This document shows, one piece after another, positions 41,893 to 49,760 of a stretch of DNA of 54,181 nt (positions are counted from its first letter, which is position 1; each line of letters starts with the position of its first letter). This DNA comes from Bacteroidota bacterium (lineage in GTDB: Bacteria > Bacteroidota > Bacteroidia > Bacteroidales > Prolixibacteraceae): assembly GCA_023251455.1 (NCBI GenBank), contig JAHEYT010000054.1, forward strand, positions 1 through 54,181, given 5' to 3'. The notes below the pieces were generated by a model. The model did no database searches. It had not been told where the DNA came from and worked only from the letters and a program-made list of their open reading frames with translations. A program made the position numbers and the translations under genes.

Positions 41893-42900
41893 TCAAATGT
41901 ATTTCTTGTTTAGATTAAAGGCACGATCCTTAACTCGTTGACGAAGGGTTTCCGGACTAATTACCTCAATCTTTTCAGCGTGAGAAAAAATTAGAGCTTC
42001 CAGTTCAAAGTTAGGTATTACAAGGAGTTCGATGATGGTATATTTTGATGTGTGCTCTTTAATTTTTTGAGAACCGTGTATAGGTTTTGTTTTGATATAG
42101 GGCCAACTGTCAGAATCAATTTTCAAGATGACTTTCTCTGCTAAGCCATCATTAGGAACCGAAACACCAACAACTTCTTCAAAATGTTCCTCAAAATTGA
42201 TTTCCGTATTGGGCAGAAACATTTCAGAAACAGGCTGAATTACCTCAATCCGGTCGAGTGCTATGGTTGTAACAGGTTTTCCATCTCCACTTTTCCCAAA
42301 TAAAAACCATCGGTTATTATATTGCTTCAGGAAATAAGGATGCAAAACCATCAGGATAGATTCATCACGTTTAAAAGGATGATATTTAATTTTCAGAACT
42401 TGTTTGTTGATTATTGCATCATATAAAGCTCCAATATGCTCTTTACCTGTCAAATACTGATTCTCTTCAAACTCAATAACCTTTTCCTGACTTTTTAACC
42501 TGAAGCTTACTTCTAAACGGGCTTTCATTTCATCAACCCATTCGAACTGTGGTAGCCCTTTGAACCGGGATAGAGTCATCAATGATTCTTTCAACTGTTG
42601 AGCTTCCCTTTCATTTAAAGGCTGATTATTTATTGAAAATGACAAATCGCTATAGCGGTAGTATGCTTTCTTCCCATCCTTAAATGATTCGATTGGTGCA
42701 GCATAGCCCTGCGAGTCGCGCATAAATTTAATGTCGTCAAAAAGCTGTCGCCTTTTTATACCAGTTGAATTTTGATCAATATCAAGCAATGAATTGTTGC
42801 AGGCTTCAATTAAATCATCGATATAATAAATCCTTCCCGGATTTCGGAAGCATTGATTAAGTGCCTGGTAGCGTATCGTAGCGTTTTTATTGGTAGCCAT
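41893..42900 (-). CDS. WYL-domain transcriptional regulator
   Basis: The protein has 335 residues. It has an N-terminal winged helix (ATIRYQALNQCFRNPGRIYYIDDLIEAC, GIKRRQLFDDIKFM). The WYL domain follows (LYDAIINKQVLKIKYHPFKRDESILMVLHPYFLKQYNNRWFLFG shows the fold) with a C-terminal WCX extension (KVILKIDSDSWPYIKTKPIH). WYL proteins such as CapW and BrxR repress defence operons until a nucleic-acid signal is sensed. Here it stands at the head of the restriction and ubiquitin-like genes and probably controls them. Confidence 0.9.
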   Translation of the reverse strand: MATNKNATIRYQALNQCFRNPGRIYYIDDLIEACNNSLLDIDQNSTGIKRRQLFDDIKFMRDSQGYAAPIESFKDGKKAYYRYSDLSFSINNQPLNEREAQQLKESLMTLSRFKGLPQFEWVDEMKARLEVSFRLKSQEKVIEFEENQYLTGKEHIGALYDAIINKQVLKIKYHPFKRDESILMVLHPYFLKQYNNRWFLFGKSGDGKPVTTIALDRIEVIQPVSEMFLPNTEINFEEHFEEVVGVSVPNDGLAEKVILKIDSDSWPYIKTKPIHGSQKIKEHTSKYTIIELLVIPNFELEALIFSHAEKIEVISPETLRQRVKDRAFNLNKKYI

Positions 42901-43306
42901 GAATAATTAAGATCTTCTTTCCGGATATATCAATACTACTTTCATTTCTTGGCAAGTTACGGAAACTAAAGTAAAAAAAGGTTTATTGTTAATTGCATTT
43001 CACAAAAGAGATAAAAACATAGGAGAATAAAAACGAAACAATAATCAATGAAATGTGAACCAAATAGTATCAAATTCGGTTATGGTAAAAAATCAACCAT
43101 CCTCATAGCCCGGGTCGAAAGATCCCTACATCCTCAGCATAATATTTAATGTAATTTAAGACTGTAGCGCTGGCATTAATCTATGTTCCCGTTAATGTAA
43201 CAAATTGTAGATATTACGATTTGCCAAAATTACTATTTAGCTAATTATTAATACTATAGGAGTTATTCAATAGGTATTTTATTTATTCATTCTAAAATTT
43301 CATTCT
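42901..43306. other. Divergent intergenic region between the WYL and GNAT genes
   Basis: 406 AT-rich bases between divergent genes, which must hold both promoters. I could not place a consensus -7 element with confidence, and no gene is visible. Confidence 0.4.
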
Positions 43307-43876
43307 ATGAGACAGGCAAAATACGAGGAGAAGAATTTAATAGTTGATATTCTTATTCAATCATTTGAATCCAACCAAAGTGTCAATTATATAATACCCC
43401 AAGATAAGAAACGAATCAAGAGGATTCGGGCTCTGATGGATTATTCCTTCGAAGTTTGTTATTTATTTGGCGACGTTTTCATTTCTGATGATAATAAAGC
43501 CTGTGCGCTTATTGTATATCCTGATAAAAAGAAGACTACTCTAAAATCAATATTATTGGATCTCAAATTAATTATTCAATGTGTTGGTTTTAAGAATATT
43601 AAGAAGACTCTTGCCAGGGAAGCTCTGATTCAGAAAATACAACCAAAGGAAATAATGACCTATCTGTGGTTCATTGGGGTAAATCTGGCAGAACAAAATA
43701 AAGGGATTGGAAGCAGGCTACTCCAGGAAATTATCCAACAAAGCATTCAAAACAAGAGACCCATTTATCTGGAGACTTCAACCATTAAAAACCTTCCCTG
43801 GTACAGTAAGTTTGGATTTAAGGTCTATAGTGAACAAGATTTAAGTTATCGACTATACTTTTTGAAACGGGATTAA
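43307..43876 (+). CDS. GNAT-family N-acetyltransferase
   Basis: The protein has 189 residues. The acetyl-CoA site is LAEQNKGIGSRLLQEII (motif A, about 137-153), and the late strand YLETSTIKNLPWYSKFGFKVY is typical of GNAT enzymes. The substrate is unknown. It is 13 bases upstream of the sensor kinase gene and is probably co-transcribed with it, which suggests a regulatory or drug-related role. It is the first plus-strand gene after the defence block. Confidence 0.85.
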   Translation: MRQAKYEEKNLIVDILIQSFESNQSVNYIIPQDKKRIKRIRALMDYSFEVCYLFGDVFISDDNKACALIVYPDKKKTTLKSILLDLKLIIQCVGFKNIKKTLAREALIQKIQPKEIMTYLWFIGVNLAEQNKGIGSRLLQEIIQQSIQNKRPIYLETSTIKNLPWYSKFGFKVYSEQDLSYRLYFLKRD

Positions 43877-43889
43877 AAAAAGAATCGCG

Positions 43890-46094
43890 ATGTTGGTATT
43901 TGGAACTCAAATGCACATTATCACATTTTTTTTTGTGAGTGTAGAAGTAGTTATTCTCTTTTACCTGATAATATTCCGATTAGCAAGACCTGATGATCGA
44001 ACAGTATTTTTAAATATTGCTCTCATTTTTCTATTGCTGATGTACAACATTACGGGTGGGCTTCTGCCTGATCCGAAATTACCCGGGTCCTATTTCTGGC
44101 AGGTATCGATCGCGTATGCTACTGGTTTTATTACCCCTTGCTACTTTCCGTACTATGTTTTTAAGGCTTTCGGTTTAGCCAGATTAAAATATCATGCATA
44201 CAAAGGTGTCTTCCTGTTCCTGATAATACCTTACTTCCTTTTTGTTGCTGAATTCGCAATATCCAATGATTTAAAACTTGCACAAAACCTACTTATACTA
44301 CCTGTATTGTATTCCTCATGGCTTATAATACAGGTAATTCGTTCTATGCGGGATAAGTACAATAACAACTTCAGCAGTATGGAATCAAAACAAGAATTAA
44401 CTGTGCTGCTTTTAAGTCTGGCTCCCTGGGTTAGTCTTCCGGTTATAAGTTTTCTTGATATTGGACAAGCAATAGAAGCTTCTGCAACAAATATTGGTTT
44501 TTTGCTGCTATTTAGCCTTCAGGTAAAGCAAAATATACAACAAATCAGAGTTGACCATGAAAAATTGCTTGAATCTGAATCGAGATTAAGAACCTGGAAT
44601 ACTAATCTGCAGGATGAAGTAAGCAAAAGGACAAAGGAATTAGAAAAAGCACATCACGCAAGGAGTACTAACTTCATAAACCTTGTGCATGAGACTAAAA
44701 CACCTCTGACCTTGATACAAAACTATCTGGAAGAATATATCAACAAGAATGGATCAACCGAGGAGCTTGACATTATAAAAGGTAGCGTAGGTAAGTTGAC
44801 TACCGATGTGATCAACCTATTCGACATAGAACGGTTTTCAAAAGGGATTGATGTTTACAGGCACAATAAGGTTTCAGATTTCAGTGAAATTTTGAAAAGT
44901 AGCCTTCCTTTGTTTGAATACTATTGTAGCAAACAAAATATTAAACTTAGAACCTCAATTGAGGAAAATATTTACTTAAAAGCCGACCCCAATGCCATCA
45001 ATCGTATTGCAAATAACATCATTGAGAATGCGATTAAATTTACTGATGAAGGCGGAGAAATAACAATATCGTTATTCAGGAAGGACAACAATATCTTATT
45101 TTCAGTTCAGGACAATGGTGTGGGAATATCCCCATCATTGCAGAAAAAAATATTTGAGCCTTATTATCAAATTGGAAATAAGAATACAAGCCTTCAGGGT
45201 ATGGGACTCGGACTGCCAATTGTAAAAAAAGTTGTCGATAGCTTAGCCGGAGAAATTGTTGTAGAAAGTAATCCCAGTTTTGCCCCCGGAACTAAAGTTC
45301 TCATTATTCTGACAAAACATGATTTAAAGGCAGAAGAGATTCCCATTCAAAGCTCAAAAGAAGCCAGCAGTCCCAATTATCAATTTGCTGATTATGCCAT
45401 TGAAGATAGTGCCTATTTTCCAGAAAGACGATCCATATTTTTGGTTGAAGACAATAAAGCGATGTTACATTTTCTATGTACCAAGTTTAGGGGAAAATAC
45501 AATGTTTATTATGCTTTGAACGGTGCTGACGCGTTAAAAAAGCTACACGAATTACCAGTCATACCTGATCTTATTCTTTCAGATATCATGATGGATAAAA
45601 TGGACGGTTTTGCATTTGCACAAGTAATTTCAGAACAAGCAAATTACAACCATATTCCAATTATCTTCTTAACGGCAAAATCGACACCTACAGATCGGCT
45701 TAAAGGTCTAAAACTTGGGGCTATTGACTTTGTGTCAAAACCCTTCTCATTTGAAGAGTTGAATCAAAAAATTGAAACTATCCTTTTGAATATTTCGAAG
45801 CAACAAACGGCAATCATAAACTCCTCAATATTAAACCTAAAGACGCTCAAAAATTTAAATAGTGAAAACCCAATAGATATTTATGATTCCAAATTCGATC
45901 AAAATATCAGATTGCTAGGTCTGACTAACAGAGAAATTGAAATCGCAAAATTGATTGTAAAGGGAAAAACTTACAGAGAAATTGCAAATGAATTATTTAT
46001 CTCGGAGAAAACTGTGACTAAGCACATCCAAAACATGTTTGAAAAAGCGACTGCTTCAAATAAGGTGGGATTTATCAATAAACTAATGCTTTAG
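43890..46094 (+). CDS. Hybrid sensor histidine kinase with receiver and LuxR-type output
   Basis: The protein has 734 residues. The N-terminal part (about 8-210) has about seven membrane helices. A coiled linker (215-258) leads to HisKA with H267 (NLVHETKTPL), and HATPase follows with NNIIENAIKFTDEGG, DNGVGIS and GMGLGLPIV. The receiver domain has phosphoacceptor D565 (SDIMMDK). The C-terminus is a LuxR helix-turn-helix (GLTNREIEIAKLIVKGKTYREIA, near 673-730). All steps from sensing to DNA binding are in one chain. It probably replaces a separate RteA/RteB-like pair in control of transfer. Confidence 0.92.
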   Translation: MLVFGTQMHIITFFFVSVEVVILFYLIIFRLARPDDRTVFLNIALIFLLLMYNITGGLLPDPKLPGSYFWQVSIAYATGFITPCYFPYYVFKAFGLARLKYHAYKGVFLFLIIPYFLFVAEFAISNDLKLAQNLLILPVLYSSWLIIQVIRSMRDKYNNNFSSMESKQELTVLLLSLAPWVSLPVISFLDIGQAIEASATNIGFLLLFSLQVKQNIQQIRVDHEKLLESESRLRTWNTNLQDEVSKRTKELEKAHHARSTNFINLVHETKTPLTLIQNYLEEYINKNGSTEELDIIKGSVGKLTTDVINLFDIERFSKGIDVYRHNKVSDFSEILKSSLPLFEYYCSKQNIKLRTSIEENIYLKADPNAINRIANNIIENAIKFTDEGGEITISLFRKDNNILFSVQDNGVGISPSLQKKIFEPYYQIGNKNTSLQGMGLGLPIVKKVVDSLAGEIVVESNPSFAPGTKVLIILTKHDLKAEEIPIQSSKEASSPNYQFADYAIEDSAYFPERRSIFLVEDNKAMLHFLCTKFRGKYNVYYALNGADALKKLHELPVIPDLILSDIMMDKMDGFAFAQVISEQANYNHIPIIFLTAKSTPTDRLKGLKLGAIDFVSKPFSFEELNQKIETILLNISKQQTAIINSSILNLKTLKNLNSENPIDIYDSKFDQNIRLLGLTNREIEIAKLIVKGKTYREIANELFISEKTVTKHIQNMFEKATASNKVGFINKLML

Positions 46095-46218
46095 CTTTTA
46101 TGAACTCTATAAATACTAAGTTTTACGTACAAAAGTACTAGAAACTGCTTATAGTTTTTCGTTCTATACAACCTGAAATTTGTATGTAGCAATATTTGTC
46201 ATATTCAAAGGAGGGCTT

Positions 46219-47421
46219 ATGAGCGAAAGATATACATTGGAATGGATGGATACTTTGATTACTGTAACACTTAATCCAGCGAAAGGTAAGTTAAGTTCTA
46301 TTCAAGAAGAAGATATTTCAAATCTACGAACCCAAATTAAAACCGAAAGAGATAGAGTTATGGGTACGATCAAAAGTTTGGTGTTTAGCATGGAAAGCGA
46401 AACTAAAATTGCATTTGGCATAAAACAATTTCATTCCACCCTCATTGCTTTACTCGATCAGGCCATGAGAAACAAAATTTGCAATTCAAAATACCCGGGC
46501 CTGAAACAAATTTTAAATGAACTTATTCGCTGTGTTAGTGAATTACTCGCATTTATTGAAGGTCGATTTATCGATTTTTTAGACCTAAATGGTATTGTTC
46601 CAACTGCTTATTTTAACCTCATAAAAAAGGAGCTTATCAAAAGAATCTTGGCAATACAAGACAGATTAAGCAGTGAATTTCAGTCACAGCCTGCCTTTGA
46701 AATCATGATTCAATCTCTGGTAAACTTTCTTAATTATTCTCCTGAAGAACATTCGTTCACTTTTCAGGAAATAAGGTACATTAAAGAACTATGTAAAGAG
46801 CTCGATCATTTCGAGATTACTGAAAATACAAAGGTATTTTCCCCGATTGACGAATTGCTAATCTCATTGAATTTTAACGATGTGCGTTATATTACAAATC
46901 TTACGGAAAAGTTATCTCACATAATTAGCAGTCAGGAAACAATAGAAGCTAAAATTGAAAGCCTCCTATTCTACTTTAAGTCATATAAACAGTTACATAG
47001 GAAACAATCAGTCGTATTCAATTCGAAATACGCAAATCTGAATTATGAAATTTGTAACTGGTTCTTTCAGGAAATCCTTTACCTTGAAAAGAAAATGCGT
47101 CTCTTGGTAATTCCATCACAAGAACATACTGAGGTAACAAAGTCGAAGTTAGATCCTGAGAAACCTAAGCAAAAAGTAATGTGTATGCTTTCAACCGATC
47201 AAACGGGGCTGATATTAAGAGCCACGGATGAACTACGCATACTGGTCGCCAAATCAATGAATGAAGTTTTCAAAACCATCGTACCGCATTTATCTACACC
47301 CCACAAAGAAGATTTATCCTATGACGGTATGCGCAGCAAATCCTATGTTGCAGAGGATAGAGACAAGCAAATCGCTATAGAAACGCTGGAACGAATCATT
47401 AAGAAGATTAAACAATATTAA
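46219..47421 (+). CDS. Regulator-like protein of the conjugative element (possibly RteC-related)
   Basis: The start ATG 46219 (MSERYTLEWM) has a strong AAGGAGGG site 5 bases upstream, rare in this genome type; an ATG at 46180 is less likely. The 400-residue protein is helical with a central part (SPIDELLISLNFNDVRYI, FNSKYANLNYEICNWFFQEI) that reminds one of RteC. The C-terminus is (LILRATDELRILVAKSMNEVF, LSYDGMRSKSY, ETLERIIKKIKQY). It follows the sensor kinase by 124 bases, the place where rteC stands in CTnDOT. The family link is weak by eye. Confidence 0.5.
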   Translation: MSERYTLEWMDTLITVTLNPAKGKLSSIQEEDISNLRTQIKTERDRVMGTIKSLVFSMESETKIAFGIKQFHSTLIALLDQAMRNKICNSKYPGLKQILNELIRCVSELLAFIEGRFIDFLDLNGIVPTAYFNLIKKELIKRILAIQDRLSSEFQSQPAFEIMIQSLVNFLNYSPEEHSFTFQEIRYIKELCKELDHFEITENTKVFSPIDELLISLNFNDVRYITNLTEKLSHIISSQETIEAKIESLLFYFKSYKQLHRKQSVVFNSKYANLNYEICNWFFQEILYLEKKMRLLVIPSQEHTEVTKSKLDPEKPKQKVMCMLSTDQTGLILRATDELRILVAKSMNEVFKTIVPHLSTPHKEDLSYDGMRSKSYVAEDRDKQIAIETLERIIKKIKQY

Positions 47422-47440
47422 TCCATCAAAACAGATTACC

Positions 47441-47977
47441 ATGAAAAAGTTATTATTCAGTTTAATTTTAGCAGGGGTCATCCTTTCCGGATGTAACCAT
47501 ACCCCAAAACTAACTCAGGATGAAGCTCTTCAAATCATCAATAAAGAACTGAAATATCCCAGAGTCATTGATTTTGATATTTTTTGCAGTGACCCCGCAC
47601 AGGCTAAAAGCCTTCTGGATGCCGGATTAGAAGCTGATGGCATAGTTACAGTGCAAAAGACACAAAAGTTAAAGGATATCGGAAAACCATTGGTGCAACT
47701 GACTGAAAAGGCTAATCCGTACCTATTGCTTACTCCGGACAAAGATAAAGCGCTTGATGTTCAGAAGGTAAAAATTGCAGATGAAGAAGTGAAAGACCTA
47801 ACTATAAATCCGGATGGTGAGAATAAGAATATTGTTTGGGTGGAATACACTACCGTTTACAAAAACATCACTCCATTTTCGGTCCTAATGAAAAGGAATT
47901 TAAATGAACAGGTTAGGCACAAGGTTCAGTTTTCGTTAACTGATAATGGGTGGATTTTGGAGAAGCCAATTCACTAA
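47441..47977 (+). CDS. Hypothetical lipoprotein
   Basis: The protein has 178 residues. The leader MKKLLFSLILAGVILSGC has a lipobox with the cysteine at 18, so it is anchored to a membrane. The mature part is mixed alpha/beta with no known domain (LTQDEALQIINKELKYPRVID, YTTVYKNITPFSVLMK). It follows the regulator-like gene by 19 bases and is closed by a terminator. It may be an exclusion or envelope-protecting protein of the element, but nothing proves this. Confidence 0.75.
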   Translation: MKKLLFSLILAGVILSGCNHTPKLTQDEALQIINKELKYPRVIDFDIFCSDPAQAKSLLDAGLEADGIVTVQKTQKLKDIGKPLVQLTEKANPYLLLTPDKDKALDVQKVKIADEEVKDLTINPDGENKNIVWVEYTTVYKNITPFSVLMKRNLNEQVRHKVQFSLTDNGWILEKPIH

Positions 47978-48006
47978 GATATTCTCTTTCTACCCAAACA
48001 GAATGC

Positions 48007-48034
48007 AAGCCTCTTGATCTCAAGAGGCTTTTTT
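48007..48034 (+). terminator. Rho-independent terminator after the lipoprotein gene
   Basis: Perfect 10-bp stem AAGCCTCTTG/CAAGAGGCTT, 4-nt loop, six T following. It separates the regulatory genes from the tra operon. Confidence 0.9.
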
Positions 48035-48126
48035 ATTTTACCTCCGAAAAAAAAAATCATCTTTCAAACACCTTGTTTTATACAGGGTTACAACGGGTAC
48101 AAAAAGGGTACAACAAAAAGTTGGAC

Positions 48127-48157
48127 TTGTAACGCCTTTCATGACGCCGTTACTTTG
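48127..48157 (+). promoter_or_regulatory. Putative tra operon promoter
   Basis: TTG (48127-48129), 20-nt spacer and TTACTTTG (48150-48157), one base off the TAnnTTTG consensus, 75 bases before the first gene of the tra operon and after the terminator. The spacing equals that in the structured repeats of the leading region. Confidence 0.45.
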
Positions 48158-48232
48158 CTCTCGAAACTTAAAGTAAATATCCAGAATGCAAAGTCGGATT
48201 TATTAATGTAAAACGAATAAAATGAGAAGCGT

Positions 48233-48715
48233 ATGTTGACCAACATTTCATGGACAGACTACATTATTGCAGTCGCCATATTATTAGCAGCTTATTACTT
48301 TTTTGTAGTGATGCGATATTTTTTCGCTGACCTAAAAAACCTGATTTCAGGAAAAAACAATCTGAAGTTCATGGTAGGTATATCCTATGACACAGTTAGA
48401 GAAAGTAATCAGCCCTCAGAAAAGAATTACAATGGTGAAAGTCCTGCGTTTGAAACAACGGCGGATGATGATTTTGCAGAAGTGGAACATCTGATCGAAC
48501 GCTTAAAAAGTGTCATTGCAGATGCTTCCGGCAAGAAACTTATTCCGCAGGAACTCAAGAAATACTTACACCTGGTACTCCAGGAATATCCCAATATCAA
48601 AAATTCCCCATTTTGTACTTCCATCAATGAGCTGGTCGCTTCGGAATGTGAAAAATATGGTGCTGTTACACTGAGCGAGGATGAGGTTGAACTGTTGTGG
48701 AAGGATGCTCATTAA
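48233..48715 (+). CDS. Single-span membrane protein at the head of the tra operon
   Basis: The protein has 160 residues with one N-terminal membrane helix (about 10-32, DYIIAVAILLAAYYFFVVMRYF) and a soluble part rich in acidic residues (TTADDDFAEVEHLIERLKSVI). The remainder (LHLVLQEYPNIKNSPFCTSINELVASECEKYG) is helical. I do not recognise a family beyond its regular place just before traE in Bacteroidetes elements. It may be part of the mating channel or its control. Confidence 0.65.
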   Translation: MLTNISWTDYIIAVAILLAAYYFFVVMRYFFADLKNLISGKNNLKFMVGISYDTVRESNQPSEKNYNGESPAFETTADDDFAEVEHLIERLKSVIADASGKKLIPQELKKYLHLVLQEYPNIKNSPFCTSINELVASECEKYGAVTLSEDEVELLWKDAH

Positions 48716-48726
48716 CGGCCCTTAGC

Positions 48727-48807
48727 GGAGAGTGCTTCCCCGTCCGTCCCGGTGCGGTATGGCAAAGTGTGCAGGATTAGCGGGTATTGTGACGGCGAAG
48801 ACTCTCC
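48727..48807 (+). ncRNA. Long structured leader upstream of traE
   Basis: GGAGAGT-g-CTTC-cc-CGTC (48727-48744) pairs with GACG-gc-GAAG-ACTCTCC (48791-48807): about 15 base pairs with small internal loops, closing a ~45-nt G-rich loop. It fills the 138-base gap before traE and could act as a cis RNA element or an RNA-processing site. Confidence 0.5.
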
Positions 48808-48853
48808 TCTTTTATTTCCTTTTAAATGATTTCAAACTTTAAAAACGTGTGTT

Positions 48854-49192
48854 ATGAAAATGTGTAGTTGGAGATTATTAAAGTCAAATTTCAAACAATT
48901 AGCTTTTTTTGGTTCAACGCTGGCATTAACAGCTTTTCATTTTGCGGCATTCGCCCAGGATGGTATTGCGGGTATTAATGAAGCCAACCAGCAAGTGCGT
49001 AGCTATTTTGCTGCCGGTACCCAACTGATGTATGCCATTGGCGCTCTAGTTGGATTGATCGGGGCAGTTAAAGTCTATCAGAAATGGAATGCCGGGGATC
49101 AGGATACCGGTAAGGTAGCCGCCGCATGGTTCGGCAGTTGTGTCTTTTTAGTGGTTGTTGCCACTGTTATCCAATCCTTTTTTGGTGTTTAA
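48854..49192 (+). CDS. traE: TraE, DUF4134 pilin-like subunit
   Basis: The protein has 112 residues. After a signal peptide (ending AAFAQ, about residue 35) the mature part has two hydrophobic segments: LMYAIGALVGLIGAVKVYQKW and AAWFGSCVFLVVVATVIQSFF. That is the VirB2-like layout of DUF4134 proteins. The conserved GDQDTGKVAAAWFG block is present. It is likely the pilus or channel subunit of the mating apparatus. Confidence 0.92.
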   Translation: MKMCSWRLLKSNFKQLAFFGSTLALTAFHFAAFAQDGIAGINEANQQVRSYFAAGTQLMYAIGALVGLIGAVKVYQKWNAGDQDTGKVAAAWFGSCVFLVVVATVIQSFFGV

Positions 49193-49391
49193 AATCGGAA
49201 GTTATTTAAGAGATGCTGAAAGAAAAGTTGTGGGCGTAAATCGCCCACAACAACCCGGACCTGATGCTGAATTTGCAGCAGAATTTTGCTGTAACAGGTT
49301 ATCTGGAAAAGAAATTATTCGATGTAAAGCTCTTGACATCCCAGCTAATGTTAGATAATAAACCTGAATAAATCATTGAAGAACTGAAATT

Positions 49392-49709
49392 ATGAGTAAC
49401 AGTGTATATCAAATCAACAAAGGCATTAACCGAAGTATCGAGTTCAAGGGGCTGAGAGCGCAGTATATCTGGTATCTGGGCGGCGGGGTCGTTGCCTTAC
49501 TCATCCTTTATGCCGTCATGTACATCATAGGCATACCTTTTCTGATCTGCATCGGAATCATCCTCATAGCAGGAACAGTGCTAACCATGAAGATCTACGG
49601 CATGAGCAGCAAATACGGGGAACATGGTTTGATGAAAGCCATTGCCAAACGGCAGGTTCCTAAAGTCATCAAAACCTACAGCCGAAAAGTTTTCCTGCAA
49701 AAGAGATAA
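49392..49709 (+). CDS. traF: TraF, DUF4133 (VirB3-like)
   Basis: The protein has 105 residues. The N-terminus VYQINKGINRSIEFKGLRAQY is a hallmark of DUF4133. Two membrane helices follow (about 28-45 and 48-68), then a charged tail (KAIAKRQVPKVIKTYSRKVF). It matches VirB3 in size, layout and position just before the VirB4-like ATPase gene. The 199-base gap from traE to traF shows no convincing gene. Confidence 0.92.
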   Translation: MSNSVYQINKGINRSIEFKGLRAQYIWYLGGGVVALLILYAVMYIIGIPFLICIGIILIAGTVLTMKIYGMSSKYGEHGLMKAIAKRQVPKVIKTYSRKVFLQKR

Positions 49710-49760
49710 TGATGTGGATAATTCCTTCTGAATAAAAATTTAACAAGGTAAAAAGCGAGT

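Noticed and set aside
48014..48211. Plus-strand frames behind the lipoprotein gene
   Set aside because: They run through the terminator and the putative tra promoter and have no recognisable domain or start signal.
49155..49358. Short frame between traE and traF
   Set aside because: Overlaps traE in another frame, lacks a start signal and resembles no protein.
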